64,000 nt of DNA from Massospora cicadina (Eukaryota > Entomophthoromycota > Entomophthoromycetes > Entomophthorales > Entomophthoraceae): contig JAKSZP010007897.1 of the NCBI GenBank assembly GCA_022478985.1, forward strand, positions 302,710 to 366,709, read 5' to 3'. The notes below the pieces were generated by a model. That model saw nothing but the letters and a program-made list of their open reading frames with translations. It did no database searches and was not told the origin of the DNA. The position numbers were made by a program, and so were the translations under genes. Positions 1 through 12,699 of this stretch are shown piece by piece (the stretch's first letter is position 1; every line of letters begins with the position of its first letter).

Positions 1-139
1 GCAGAAATTTCTAGACAAAAAGTCATAATAAAATATTAAGCAAAGCATGCAAAATTAGATTTACATAGCTGATACAAAGCATAACAAAGAGTTGTTGAAA
101 TATCAATTCAGAGTGCAGCTTGATTGGAACATCAATGAA
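1..139. other. Left flank, nothing recognised
   Basis: AT-rich sequence before the first LTR. I see no open frame, motif or repeat shared with the rest of the window. Confidence 0.5.
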
Positions 140-896
140 TGTCAGATTTCCCAATATTAGACATGATGGGAAAATATTGACCATTTAAATCCCATAGCCT
201 AATCTATGACTAGACCCAAAAAAGGAGTTAAAGAAGCTACCTTGATATATTAACCAGAGAAATTTTAGTTGGTATGACTTTAATCGACCCTGGGAAAAAA
301 CTGTTACATCAACTAAAGTCCAAATTACCCCAAGATGCAGTACAGCCTAATTAGAATGAAGGATCACAGTAGGTCAGGTGATAACTACTCAAGGTGGCAC
401 TTGAGGCTGCAAATTTAAACAAACTAAAAAAGGGCAAGACTCAAGGAGCTATCAAAAGATCAACACATGTGCCCCCTTGTTTCATCTGACTTAAATTCAA
501 ATCACAATTTTGCACAAGTAAAACTATTATACAAAGCCATATTACCATCCAGAATGCATCACCTGATCAAGAGCCTCCTTTCTAGATTTCCCCCTCCTAC
601 TAATTTTGTTAAACCCTTTACTTTTGGGGTTTAAATTGTTATATGTTATATATAAAACTCCATATTTTATACTATAAGAAAGTTACATTGCTCTTATATC
701 TCATTTTTGTACTTAATTTCAATAAGTCCATTTGCCATACTTACCATATGATGGATTCTATAGCTGATGGGACATAAGCGGTGACTTGGCTTTTATTAAA
801 TAAAAAATATGCCTATCATATGACTTAGTCAGCCTTAAGTATTGACTGTCAAGCTTCTTGAGCATAGCATTATCAATCTTAAATAGAAAGCCAACA
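140..896 (+). repeat. 5' LTR of element A
   Basis: Starts TGTCAG and ends near CCAACA. It aligns over its length with 7749-8511, for example the shared blocks acatgatggg near the start and gggacataagcggtgact near the end. A TATA box (TATAAAA, 651-657) lies in the expected promoter part. The PBS-like ggtggtcactacaggggg follows directly. Confidence 0.85.
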
Positions 897-918
897 GGAT
901 GGTGGTCACTACAGGGGG
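897..918 (+). promoter_or_regulatory. Primer-binding site of element A (degenerate)
   Basis: The sequence ggatggtggtcactacaggg directly after the LTR is a slightly altered form of the PBS in elements C, E, F, G and J (TGG[C/T]GCTCACTACAGGG). The tRNA is not assigned. Confidence 0.55.
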
Positions 919-950
919 CTCTGCTGATGCTTAATGATACCTGCAACTAA

Positions 951-2990
951 TTGACTATACCATGGAAGGTAACCCAATTGGTAGTGTCACCCGCTGGGTG
1001 CACAAAAGAATTGGTGAGGAAGATGATAAAATGGAAAGTCCACCCATCGTCACATTTAAAGAAATTCAAGATAATCCTATGGAGATTCCAAAATCTTGTC
1101 ACTTTTATTGGATCTCTAACAAAGGAGTTAAAGCATTACTTTGTGAAATCATTAACCCAAAAAAAGAGGGAAGCGTAAAAGGGATCCTCTGTGAAAACTC
1201 CCATGAAAATTTATAAATCCAGTTCTCTCACAGATTTTTATGGAACAAGTGTGAATCTATCTCACTATATCGTGCGGTTCACACACCCTGCGCTCTATAT
1301 TATCATGCATTTACTAGGAGACCATAACGAGGAAGTCTACCATCATATCAATACCCAAGGGGCCCTACAGATGGCCTATGAGCAGATATATAATTTAGCG
1401 TCACAAATTATATGGGACATCCACCGTTTGATTAAAGCAAACATTTCTAAATTATTAAGCTCCATAATCAAATGCCCCCATTTGATTATGGTGCTATCAA
1501 GTAAGTGGAGGAAGTTGTGAAGATTATTCAAAAAGACATCACAGTAAAGCAAAAAAACCAAGTAATTACTTGACGCCTTTGCTGAAGAGCTCTGTTGATA
1601 GGATAATGAAGCTCATGGTGAAATGGTAGCTCAAGCTTCTATGAGCCATCATCGGAACAAGAACAGATCTCCACCGTTACAGCCCATCTAGAGTAAGCCA
1701 TATGTCAAATTGATGGCTGGAGGCCCATCAATCCTCTGAAACTTCATATGTGTCACAAAGTATTATTTCCCAAGGAGCACAGGTTGAACAGGGGCTATCA
1801 AACTGTGCAACTCAGGAAATTAATATTTCCATTACTATGCGACTCAACAAACTGGAGAGTATTGAGAGGCCTATCCCCAAGTCAGAAGGACATTAACCAA
1901 GTCTATCGTCACCTCAAAGAAGCTGATAAATGTTGGAATACTCTTACAGAAGAGTTAAAAGCTAATACTGACAAGCCTCCTTAGAGCACCAAATGCAAGG
2001 AGATGAATGAGGGCTTGAATTGCGAGATGAAGTTTTTGGAGGATGAGAACAAGCTATAGCAAACATTTAACTCATCAGCTCGCCAACAAATTCACAATAT
2101 GAACATTCACGTTAAGAACTTGAATAATGCTAAAGTCAACTTGAAAGAAGAGTCAATATTCTGTAGGTTACACCAGGACATAACCAGGAGGAAATGGAGC
2201 AACATCTTAACCCTCTACAGGACCAAATACATTGACTGTAACATCAAGCTGAAAAGAGCGCCATATGAAATGAAAAACTGAAACTGAAGCTCCTTAAGTA
2301 CACGTTATTACTGAATTGGAGGCCACCTTTTTCTAGCCTACGGTCAAGGACAAGTTTACACCTGGCGAAGGTAGTATCATATCTTTCTTCTATATCTATG
2401 AAGCCACCATGAAAGGTGTGACTGATCATCAAAAGGTTAAGCATATTTTATCTTAGTTAATCTGTATGGTTCAAGAGGTTATGGTACCTCATATGGATGA
2501 CTTGCATACCTGGACAAAAGTAAAGTAAGCGCTCATCAAGTAATTCAGCTCAAAGAAGAGCTAGAGTATAAAGAAACAGGCCTTTATGAGAATCGCACAA
2601 CGCCAAAATGAAAGTCTCGCCATAATTGCTGAATGCTTTATATAGAAATGAAAACGCTGTTTAACCTCAAAGGTGTTGATCAAGAAAATGCTATAGCCGC
2701 TGTCGTTGCTGGTTTACATAGTAGCCCTGACCTAACCATGCACGACACATCTGTTAAATGAAGCTTCAATTAAGTCTCAGACATTAAAGAAGCTCTTCTA
2801 GATGTAGGTGGCATACACAAGACAGAGACTTCACGGAAAGCCTCCACAAAGCCCAGAGTACTTACCGTGGAAGAAGCGAAGCCTAAGGTGGAGGAAAAGC
2901 AAAGATTCAACTACTACAAGAAAAATAACCATACTGAGGATATGTGTTTCAAGAAGGATCCTGCCCTAGACTAGAAGAGAAAAAGAAGGT
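951..2990 (+). pseudogene. gag remnant of element A
   Basis: Broken Gag coding sequence in several frames. The N-terminal part (1191-1520) is a helical segment. The middle (about 2000-2280) is charged and coiled-coil-like. At 2470-2640 a block reading MDDLHTWTKVK matches the gag of G (MDSLHTWAEVKEAQLVEFGS) and of C (NLSTWAELKQALLEKFGS). At about 2905-2955 a nucleocapsid zinc knuckle is visible, but its first two cysteines are lost: FNYYKKNNHTEDMC stands where C-X2-C-X4-H-X4-C is expected. Stops fall where relatives have Gln, Glu or Lys. Family assignment is secure; exact ends are not. Confidence 0.7.
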
Positions 2991-3229
2991 CAGCTTAGGG
3001 TCAGGTACCTCTAAAGCAACCAACCCAAAGTACCTGAAAATGAATCATTGCCAATAACTCACCTCGCTTGCATTTCAAATGAAACTGTTGATGGTTCAGA
3101 AGGGGGTCACGAGGGCACAGGCTATTATATTTTTGGTTCACCCGCTGAGCTTGCTGTTCTGGACCATTTGAATGCCAAAAATATTGATGATGCTCAGGTT
3201 CCTGAAGGCACCTACCTCATTTAGGATAT

Positions 3230-4430
3230 AGGGTGCCCTCACATAAATGATACAGCCAGTGATGCTGATCAGTACTTTTCCCTGTTGATCTGACCCATCT
3301 AGAGCATCCACAGTCCGCTGGAGATCAAGAAGAAGTATCCTGAGACTGCCTGAAAGCTCAATGCAATGTTCATCCTCAAGGAGGAGTTAGTACTTTTACT
3401 AAAGTTTGGAGGAACCATTACCAAAGTGGAATTGTCAATTCATAAGGTCCAAGATATGGCTATCAAAGTATGGGTAACTTACTAATGTTGTCTCATTCTG
3501 ACGAATCAAGAAGATTAAGCTTACCCCAGAGCTTGAATACACTCAAGAGTATAGTACCTCCAGTCTTAATAATACCAAGGCAAAAGGTGCATACTCATCT
3601 CTGCCAGTTCAAGTTGGCAAATCAGTATCTAGAGCTCCTATGTTGCCCTTGACAACAATTAATAGGATTTTTTATCAAGACGCAATTTATGATCTAATAT
3701 TAAGTAGTTATCAATCTGAAAGAAGGATACTATTACTCCTCAACTATAAAGTCCACCTTGATTTGGATAATTAAGTTTCAGCAAGAGGGACTATTCTTGT
3801 CTAGGTGAAAACCTTGTTTATGAATTACCTTTGCAATATATACCTCTAAAAGAAACACAGAAAAGCACCCAACTCAGTAGACTGAGCAGAGGGAATACCA
3901 TTTTATGCCACCAAGGGGGTAAAAATTAAAACTGGGATAAAAAGGAGTGGCTTCCACCAACATAACCCTGCATGTACCCCGAACTGCTTGCTACACATTA
4001 CTAGTGTCAACAGAGTAATTAGGTTTGAAACAAGAGTTTTGGCTGGAGTCCCAATCCAGCCTACAGAGGCCTATTAAACTACAACTTGTGAACTTAACCA
4101 ACCAAGATATTCTAGTCAAGAAACATCAAGAGATTGGGAAAGGCAATTACTCCCTATTGATTAAATCAATAAGGTACATTTTAATGGTGTAACCTTATTT
4201 TTGGCCTACCCACCAATAATTTAATATGCACCATTCCTCAAGTAAAAATATCTAATAAGTTAAATCAGGAGGAATCTGAGAAAGTGCATCAATTACTTAA
4301 AGACTCTCAAGATGTATTCTCCACGGCAAATGTTGACATGGTTACTTGAAAGACTGAACAAGTAGCAACGTTGGAAATTCAACCCCTATCTGATCAAAGC
4401 CTTATAGGAAGTCAGAAGAAAGAGGAGCAA
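3230..4430 (+). pseudogene. Protease and linker remnant of element A
   Basis: The segment KFGGTITKVELSIHKV (near 3400-3450) matches FGGTLTKVEVVSQKV of G, directly before the retropepsin. The catalytic Asp-Thr-Gly itself has decayed: near 3460-3480 a Val-Trp-Gly-like reading stands in its place. KKIKLTPELEYTQEYS after it matches KKIKLESDLEYNQEF of G. Downstream, KKHQEIGKG (about 4120-4145) matches the protease-RT linker of C and G (RKHQEIGRG). No continuous frame remains. The product would have been the aspartic protease that matures Gag-Pol. Confidence 0.6.
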
Positions 4431-6538
4431 TATACAAAGACTGAGCTCAAGCAGTTATTTGATGCTAACTTGCTTTTTCTCTCCTGGAGTCCATGGTCAT
4501 CCACACTTTTTCTTATAAAAAAAATTTGGTGATCGCAGAATAGTGGTTGATTACAGAAGCTAAACAGCCTCACTAAGAAAGAAAGCTATCTTATTATAAG
4601 GATTGACAATGCTTGTCCTGACTCTCCAGACCAAATTTCTTCTCTGAAATGGACCTTGCCAGTGTTATTGGCAGATGAATCTTTCGCCTGAGACCAAGAA
4701 AAATGCACGTTGATTTCATGGAAGGACTACTCCACCCTACCTGGATCCTTCTGGGATTATGCAACACTACTACCTCATTTCTATGGGTGATGTATCACAT
4801 TATGTAAGATCTATAACTAAGCTGTGTGTTCGTTTACCTATATGGAATAACGGTGTTTTCCAAAACCTTCACTGATCATCTATATCATCTCAAACCAGTG
4901 TTCTGTTAGTAACCCAACGTGCAATGGAAAGACCTGGCCTCCTTTGTGGTTACACCAAGACCCATTAGAATAACCACAGTCCACAAGGCACTGCGGGTTT
5001 CAAGGTCTCTGGGTGGGAGCTTTGGAAGGGGTGTTGGAAAGGATTCAACTCAGTAATTATTTTTCATATGCCGTTTAATATAAAATTAACTAATTAGACA
5101 GCTGATCAAATAATAAAATTAATATGCAAAATAAGATAATGAATAACCTAACACCCTACCATTAGTAAGTTTTGGGACTATGGTGGGAAGGGAGAGCTGC
5201 TAAGCTGAATTGCAATAGGGAAAATAATTTCTGTTTTAAAATACGTTAATTAACGCCATTTTACCCCAAATTTCACTTGATAGTATCAACTGAGGTTTCC
5301 AAGATAATTTAAGGATGTTTTTCATTCCACAAATGTCCACATTTGCTTTTTTGATTTTGGAATGGAGTGTTAGGTTTGATCCCATTTTTGGCTCTTTATT
5401 TTTGACTTTTTGCTCAGATTTCGCTTTCTAGATAAGTTTTCCCTTTTTAGATTAACTTATGGTTGAATTGAACGTCGGGGAATGGAATGGGAACTGTGGT
5501 GTAGGACTTCTGGGCTCTTCTAAAGTCTTCACAAAGTTGCTTAGATTTTTTTTAAATAAAAACTTGCAGATTTTGGCACTAGGATGGTTTGGGTTGGGGG
5601 GTAAGTGTGGGAGAGATATGTGGCAAACAGGAAGTGTCAGCAGCCACCCATTTCTCATCCAGGGTAAGCCCTAGGGAACAGATTTGGGTGAGAGGCAGGG
5701 CCCTAGGATAAAACTTTAATTAATTCTAATGGGGTGCATGACCCTATCAAGCTTAATAGCTAGAGCCAAGACCCTTACATGTTTCAATGACTGAGAGAGA
5801 TTAAAATCAAAAAACCGGAGAAAAGTACCTTTTTACAACATGACATGAAATTCATAGGACATGCCATATCACGGGAAGGAATTAAGCTCTATAAAATAAA
5901 GTTGAAACAATCTCCAAGATGCCTGAGCTGAAGAGCCTTGAGACATACTGATAATCATAGGAATGATGGGAAATTACCATCTATTTACCCCAAAACGTCT
6001 CTCAACTCGCTGAACCTCTTGTACAACTGCTTGCCAAAAATACACCTTATATATGGGGGTAGAGCAATGAACTGCATTCAAGTCAATGAAGGGTTAGTTG
6101 AAGAGATGGCTGATTTTAAGACATCCAGACTATGGGAAGCCATCATCTAGTATTCTGACGCCTCCTACTTAGCCTAAGGCGCCATCCTTTTTAAACAGGA
6201 TGAGAATGGCATCGACCACCTGATATCATATTATAACAAAAACTTTTTTTAAAGATGAGCAAAATTATAGTGTCATGGAGGAAAAGTGCTTAGCTGTTCT
6301 TCTGGCAGTGAACCATTTCCGGCCCTTCCAGTATGGTGCAAACTTTACAGTTATGAAAGTTCATGCTTCCCTAAAATTACTGCAAAACATGAGGGATCCA
6401 ACAGAAAAAATAGCCAGATGGGCTCTCAAGCTTCAGCAATATAATATGATTATTGTTCACAAAGCTGAAATGAAACACATGAACATAGATGGGCTGGCTC
6501 AACTGCCCCTTCTATATTTTGACAATATCGAAGCTTAA
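4431..6538 (+). pseudogene. Reverse transcriptase and RNase H remnant of element A, split by a solo LTR
   Basis: RT blocks run 4431-4903 and resume at 5785 with EKSTFLQHDMKFIGHAISREG, the motif following the palm in Ty3 RTs. The active-site YLDD reads YLYG (4835-4846), so both aspartates are gone. The 876-bp solo LTR lies between them. RNase H is best preserved at 6275-6538, with EEKCLAVLLAVNHFRPF, HASLKLLQNMRDP and the terminal NIDGLAQLP typical of the Ty3 RNase H end. Numerous stops, including TAA/TAG at former Gln positions, show it is dead. Confidence 0.8.
4904..5779. repeat. Solo LTR nested in the RT of element A
   Basis: The RT coding similarity of A breaks at 4903 and resumes at 5785. 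The 876-bp intervening block begins TGTTAG and ends TTACA, as LTRs do, and is flanked by tgttc (4899-4903) and tgttt (5780-5784), a 5-bp target-site duplication with one mismatch. No internal genes are present, so this is most simply a solo LTR left by recombination between the two LTRs of a full element. It does not match the other LTRs in this window. Orientation is not determined. Confidence 0.7.
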
Positions 6539-6699
6539 CGGTTACATGACTAAATCATGAAGCCATACTTATGGAAGAATGAAGTTGAACACGTTCAGAA
6601 GGTGCTCAGATGACATGATCAAGATACTAAGTTCTTGACGGATTACTTTATTAGAAAGTAAGAAGTTACTAGTTCCTTATTTTAGACCTTTGGAATTAA

Positions 6700-7737
6700 T
6701 ACCAGTTATAATGGAAGCCAACAATACCTTGGGATATGAAGGAGCCAGAAAAACTTACAAATGGATCAAAGATTACTACTGTTGGGAAGGAATACTGGAT
6801 CTGTAGTGGAAGCCTTGGACGCATGAATCACTTGTAAAAATTAAACTCCGCATAAGGCTAAGTACATGTATCAGCCACAACCCCTCAGCAGCCGTTTCAT
6901 AGCATCAATTTAGACGTCATAGGCTACTACCTGAAAAACATGAGAAATTGATACATTTTAGTAAAATTTGATTATTTCACAAAGTGGGTCAAAGCAATTA
7001 CCATTCCTGCAAATACTGCTAAAGCTACTGCTAACTTTTTGTATCACAACATACTTACTAGGCATGGCAGCCATTTGGTTCTACTGTGTGATAATGAGAA
7101 GAACTTTATATCATGAGTTGCAATTATCTTAGCTTTGAGCATAAGTATTTAACATCTATTCTCAGCACCTTATAGTCCATCAACTAATGGGAATGTAAAA
7201 AGGGCGAATGAGACATTGATCTGAATACTATACAAGATAGCTACTATCAATTAATTACACTGAAAACAATATCTCTCAAGTGCATATATATATTATAGAA
7301 TAAGTTTCCATTAAATTATCAAATTGTCTCCCTTAAAGGGCTTATATGGAAGAGAACTTGGTATCTCATTATATTAGCTCGTGAAGTTACAGTGTTATTA
7401 TCAAAGAGCCTTAGAAGCTCTAAGAAAATTAACCCAGAAGATAATAGAACTTCATTTGGAGGCTTTGTAAATTTCTAGCCAGGACATTTACAAGTTAAGA
7501 TCAAGCCACAGATGCAACTTGTCAACCTTTACAGCCTTTGAGACTTCAGACCTAATCCTATATTATCACAATTGAATAGCGTCCTAAAACGGAAAATTAG
7601 ATTTCATATGGGATAGGCCATATGCTATCAAGTACAAATGCATAGACGAATACTAAATCAAGTCTTTGGAGACTGGAGTAACAATCAACTACGTTAATAG
7701 TCTATTATTGCGTCAGTACTCACCTGCTGATATTCTC
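6700..7737 (+). pseudogene. Integrase remnant of element A
   Basis: Fragments in several frames follow the Ty3 integrase order. YKWIKDYYCWEG belongs to the zinc-binding N-terminal region. FDYFTKWVKAITIPANTAKA is followed by LLCDN around the second catalytic Asp. FSAPYSPSTNGNVKRANETL is the region where the catalytic Glu is expected, and Lys stands in its place. Stops are frequent. The frame runs up to the polypurine tract. Confidence 0.75.
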
Positions 7738-7748
7738 AAAGGGGGTGA
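7738..7748 (+). promoter_or_regulatory. Polypurine tract of element A
   Basis: aaagggggtga lies directly before the 3' LTR and would prime plus-strand DNA synthesis. The same form (purines ending GTGA or GTAA) precedes the 3' LTRs of D, E, G and H. Confidence 0.8.
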
Positions 7749-8511
7749 TGTAGGATATCCTGATATCGTACATGATGGGAAGAATATTGACCATTCAACT
7801 CCATCAGTTGAATAAACACCTAGACCCAAGAAAGGGTTAAAGGGATTACCTTGATAGTTACCTGGAGAAATCGACAAGCAGCACAGCTCAAATCAACTCT
7901 AGGAAAATTCTTAAGTATCAAACCAAGGCTAGCTACCCTGCGATGAATACATACCTAATTAAAATGATGGACGTCAGATGGTCAGGCGGCCACTGCTAGA
8001 AGTGGCACTCAAGACAGAAAACTAAGATGAACCCAAAGAAGGGTAATAATCAAGAATTTGCTGAATGATCAACCTAAGTGACCCCAAATCTCATCAGACT
8101 TGGTTATCGCGCGCACCATTTTTGCCCTATCGAAATTATGAGACAAAGGCATAATACCATCAGGAATGCATCCCCTGACTAATATCCTCCTTTTTGAATG
8201 TCTCCCTCATTAATATTAGTCCTTTTCTTTTGGGGTTTATATTGTTAGTCATGGCATATAAAAACCCCTAATTTATATTTATAATAAAGGTAAGTCATTG
8301 TCTCTATATCTCGATTTTGATACTTGACTTCAATAAGTCTATTTCTCCATACTTACCAAAGGATGGATACTCTAGTTGATGGGACTTAAGCGGTGACTCA
8401 GCACCCTTTTTAGATAAAAAATACTTGTTGTGTGACTTAGTAGGCTTCAGGTATTGACTGTAGGGATCCTTGGGTATATCACTATTGAGTTTAAAATGGG
8501 AACCCTACGCA
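7749..8511 (+). repeat. 3' LTR of element A
   Basis: Starts TGTAGG after the polypurine tract and aligns with 140-896. TATA box TATAAAA at 8257-8263. The end is set at gca (8511) by alignment with the 5' LTR and could shift by several bases. Confidence 0.8.
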
Positions 8512-9149
8512 CGACGCCAGAAGTATCTGATAAGTTGTACTGCTTAAGCTGATTTACTTAGGGTTTCATTATAATTTGGATGCTTGGTTAGTACAGTTCT
8601 CTCTGCGTGAGCAGGTGGTAACTTCCAGTAAGTTGTTGGCACAACGAGCCAAGGAGTTGAGATCATCGTGACGTTGTGGGTCTGTCTAAGGATATGCTGG
8701 GATCCAGAGGAAGTAAAATATCATTTTCTACTCTGCACAATATTTTCCATGTTTTTCAAAACTCGTCACTTCCATGTGATGCATCTTGGATATGGATCCC
8801 TTAGTGTTGCACTGACTGGAGTAGTGCCTTTCACGCCGAGTTGGTGATATGTGGTATAAATTTTAGTTGTACTGGGTCAGGTGGCAGTCATGCTGTTATC
8901 TTTAGTGCCTTGATGGAGGGGTATGCTTCGGATTTCTTGTTTATCACAGTACCCCTTATTGGTTGTGACAAAGGTCGCGGTGCAGCGGTGCAGATAATTC
9001 ACCATCTACATTACATTGTAATCATCTTTCAACACAGGTAACATGATTTAATTTAATTCCTTGTACAGTTTGCAAGTGTTTCATAGGGCAATCTATGCGT
9101 CATAGTTTATTCAACTTTCATGTCATACAGCACCTAAGCCTTGAGGTAA
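8512..9149. other. Unassigned intergenic sequence
   Basis: No similarity to the other elements that I can see. A short plus-strand open frame at 8841-9041 has no recognisable motif. Nothing else is supported here. Confidence 0.4.
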
Positions 9150-11260
9150 AAGTAATTGGTTGGCTTTAGGATTTGGTAATTCTTCTTGAAAGAAATATTA
9201 AAGAAGGCGTTCTTTCTGGTCATCATCATCTATGATCAGCTGAATTATTTTATAAAAAGTTTTTTCACATTCTTTATAGACAGACCAGTCTCACTGATAT
9301 TGAGCATCAATAGCTCTTGACTGTCCAGGTCCAATGAATTCTCAATATTGCCAGTTTAGCCTTTTCACTCACGCTATCCATGCTAGTCTCAATAAGTAAC
9401 AAGAAATTGTGTATGTTCTCCTTCTTGTCAAACTTCAGCAAGTTTATAGATTAAATATAAAACCTCTGGAGCCTCAGTTGCTTGGTTGAGGCTTTTTGAC
9501 ATGGGTAATAGGTCAGCGCCTCTTGTACTTGAGCCAAAGTTTAGTGTGTCATTTTAGATGTACTGATGATGAGCTTAAGATGAGCTGGTGTTTCTTCGCG
9601 GTTGTCTGGGACACTTGGAGCAGTGTGGATAGGAGTTTATGGGGTAGTAGTTTGGGTTGATCTTTTTGGAGGGGGTGTGATTTCAGAACTGATAGAATAT
9701 TTTGCCATAATACTCTCGATTGCTTTCAGATTCTGAGTCCCTTAAGTTGGTTATTGTGTTTCAGAAAGTTTTCCTTTTATTCAATGTTATAGGGCCCTGC
9801 CAGCTTCACAAAGTTCACCTCTGACTTGTCATGAAACTGGTCTAGTTTGTCAGCCAGGTATTGGCATTCATGCTTCAAGGATTACTCACCCTCTGACAGT
9901 CGTAGTTCTGCCATTATAAGTTGGACTTTCAAGAAGATTTTCTCAGAGAATTGTGTGATTATTAAGCCCTAGGCATGGGCCAAGCTGTTCAATGATCTGA
10001 TTTTCCATACAGATTGTTGGAAGATTAGATGGTACCTTTAAGACTCTCAATGAAGCTGCGAGGCTATTCTGACAAATAACAGTGCTCCACTCAATGTCTT
10101 GCATTTGAATGTGTTCATTGATCATTGCACCTGAGGGGTGAACAAGCTTCTGGTCCAACTCTTCTACTCACTTCTGGATGGTGTGACATGTCTAGGTGGG
10201 CCTCTTAGTCAGCAGCCTCCCCAACTGTGTGTCATGCCAATTCTGACTTCAGGCATTCCTCAACCTGGCTGCAGTGATTAGTTACATTGGACACCCATTG
10301 AGTCGACACCACAAGCTGGTCCAATATCATGCCAATGATGCAAGTCATACTGCCGTTAAGTTAGTTGGCAAGTTCATCTAATCAGTGGTTGGCTTCACCC
10401 GCCTGGCGATGGTTTTGTAAAATGACCATGTGGATTTCTAAATAAGTGCTATCCAAATAGTCTGACAGTAGCTTGTTATCCTGGTGTTGCATCTTCTTGA
10501 ACTCAACCAGACCACTAATCTTGATGTGCTTCTGGCAAGGATCCGCATGGTCAGCAGATCAAGGTATGTCTGTAATAGATAAACATTTTGACAATTTGCG
10601 CCTGAGTAGCAATTTTCTTAATTGCATTAAATATCATCATTCCCTGAAATAAATGATAGTTTGCTTACAGATTGTCATGGTTCTTATAGCTTCTGAACAT
10701 CCCCAAGTGGATTTTATTGGTAGCTTTAGCAGAGAGATGGTACCCATGGTAAAGTCATTCCATGACCTCCTTGATGTGTTTAGGGGTATATTATCCATTT
10801 GATCTAATGACAGGAAATGTATTGGTCCTATGGGAATAAGATCCATAGCAGGAGCATAATTCTTTTTCTTGTTGTCCGAGATGCTGAGGTGGAAGTGGTC
10901 TCTTCTGGGTTCCTCTTCATCCGTGGGATGAGAGGGTAAATGTTTTCAAATACGTTAGCAAAATGATCGAGATTTTGGATCATGATAGTTGGTTAATAGA
11001 TGTCTTTTATGGTGTTGTCAGAAGTGCCCGCTGTAGTGAACACCATAATGCTGTAATTGTGTCAGGAAGAAAGCAAGTTAATTTTATAATGACCTGCCAA
11101 TTGAAGTGCTGAAGCACCCAGATGATAAGCCTGAATGCCAGTGGCACTGCTACTTGCATGACTGTTATGAAACCAAGAAGGAATTTCGTCTCTGAGTGCC
11201 CATAAGCCATAGTAGTGTATAGGAACCTAGCGAAGAACCAAGTGAACTGACCATGGGCCC
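9150..11260 (-). pseudogene. Gag-like remnant B
   Basis: On the minus strand a broken but long coding signal can be followed. About 10350-10530 reads LVEFKKMQHQDNKLLSDYLD and continues toward LDQLVVSTQWVSNVTNHCSQ, rich in charged and helical residues like the coiled-coil gag N-terminus of A and F. Further down (about 9450-9350) LKFDKKENIHNFLLLIETSM resembles the start of a Ty3 capsid domain. The first segment (11007-11210) resembles the gag N-terminus of F in composition. No protease, RT or integrase follows, so the element would be 3' truncated or interrupted outside view. The identification rests on pattern only. Confidence 0.4.
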
Positions 11261-11268
11261 CGTGGGTT

Positions 11269-12699
11269 GTTGAAATATAGACGGGAAGTGTGGTTTAGAT
11301 TTGAACATAATACAAAAAACTGGAATTTGGTAGAGGGATTTTATTAAAAGTTAAATAAAAAATCAACCAACAATTTCCTCAGTGTGATGCAACTGATTAA
11401 ATAGTGTTCAATTAGGTAGCTTGTCAAAGCAGGGATTAAGGCCCTCAAATTTTGACCTAACCCGGCGAATTTTTGAGGGAGGGGGAATACTGACTCCAAT
11501 CTGAACTGACATCAAAAGAATCGGCAGTGGGCCGAGTTGCTATCAGTTCATCTGCAAACTCCTGACCTGAGGCTTTACTGTGTTTATGGCATTTAGAGAA
11601 ATGACATTTGGATGATGGGTAACGGCAGATCCCCCCAGGGCCACCCCAAATATGGGCGGTCCCAACAGGTCAGAAATGGGTTTGGGATGACCACCCACCT
11701 GTTCCAGGTCACTGGGGCATTTGTTCATCCAAGCGTTATTCCTTGAGCAAAGATCCCAATTTTTGTAATAAGGCTTATAAATTATTGGCAACAATTCCAA
11801 AAAGGTGATACATGCCCGTTGGGGACAAAGCCTGACGATTTTGAGAGGAATTTAGGATTGGCAACTGTACTGCTTGATGGATCAATGTCATTAACAATTT
11901 TGACTAAGAATTTATTATTTGTCCCCTTATGGCTATAAGTTGCACATCCATCGGGATTTTAAATCCTGTATATTTTGGACATTTTGACTCTGATTTCAAG
12001 GATTTGGCATCATCAGCTTTATAGAGTCTATCCAGCTCGTGGGGATGATATTTTCTGATGATTTTGGAACAGATTTCCTCTATTTGGCAAACTAACTCAG
12101 CAGAGGCAGATGTGGGAACTGGTGGAAGAATCTTTAGAGGGAACACTGTTACCCAGCGCTCATCTACCACAAGGGCGAGGTCGCCCTGCGTAATGAGGGG
12201 TACAGCTACCTTCTTCAGACCCTTTTTTTAGGAAATGGGAAAATCGCCTAGTCCACACAGAGGGGACGTTCCCCTGGACTTACAAATTGGGATTATAACT
12301 GGTTAAGATTGGCACAGATATAGTTGCACTCATATAATTAAAACTGTATGAAGACATTATACCTCAAAATAAATGTAAAACTTAATATAAAATTAACACA
12401 TTACATATATTAATTTGTCAAATCTGTCATAGTCTTATTGGGTACTTACAGTGTTGGAGATCCAACATCATTAGCATAAACCAAAAGCTCTCTGATAAAG
12501 GTCAATATCAGAATGTGTGCTACCACATTTGTCCCCTTCTAATCTGTGACCCTTCTAACATATACGCTAAAGCCTTTTGAGGTATAAATCAGCATCACCT
12601 TCTTAGCGACGCCCAAATCTTCCTGAATTACTCATTTTTGTTCTTCTGTTAAGCTGCCAACATTACTGTGAGGGTCAGCAATATGTCAGGTACAGCTTT
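11269..12699. other. Possible LTR of remnant B and unassigned sequence
   Basis: A TGTTGAAATATAG start at about 11269 follows gggccccgtgggt. This resembles the arrangement at other minus-strand elements here, where the PBS region abuts the LTR. Two minus-strand open frames (11543-11800, 11904-12170) have no recognised motif. 12300-12700 is AT-rich and may be the 5' part of the interrupted LINE. No second LTR copy was found, so none of this is firm. Confidence 0.25.

Larger units (their letters stand above)
140..8511 (+). mobile_element. Element A: degenerate Ty3/gypsy LTR retrotransposon
   Basis: Two LTRs of about 760 bp in direct orientation (140-896 and 7749-8511) enclose internal DNA in the order gag, protease, RT, RNase H, integrase. 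That order defines Ty3/gypsy. A polypurine tract (aaagggggtga) abuts the 3' LTR and a primer-binding-site-like sequence follows the 5' LTR. The LTRs have diverged strongly, with many substitutions and indels, so the insertion is old. All genes carry stops. A solo LTR (4904-5779) interrupts the RT. The Gag and linker peptides resemble those of elements C and G. I find no clean target-site duplication; the right end is uncertain by a few bases. Confidence 0.85.
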
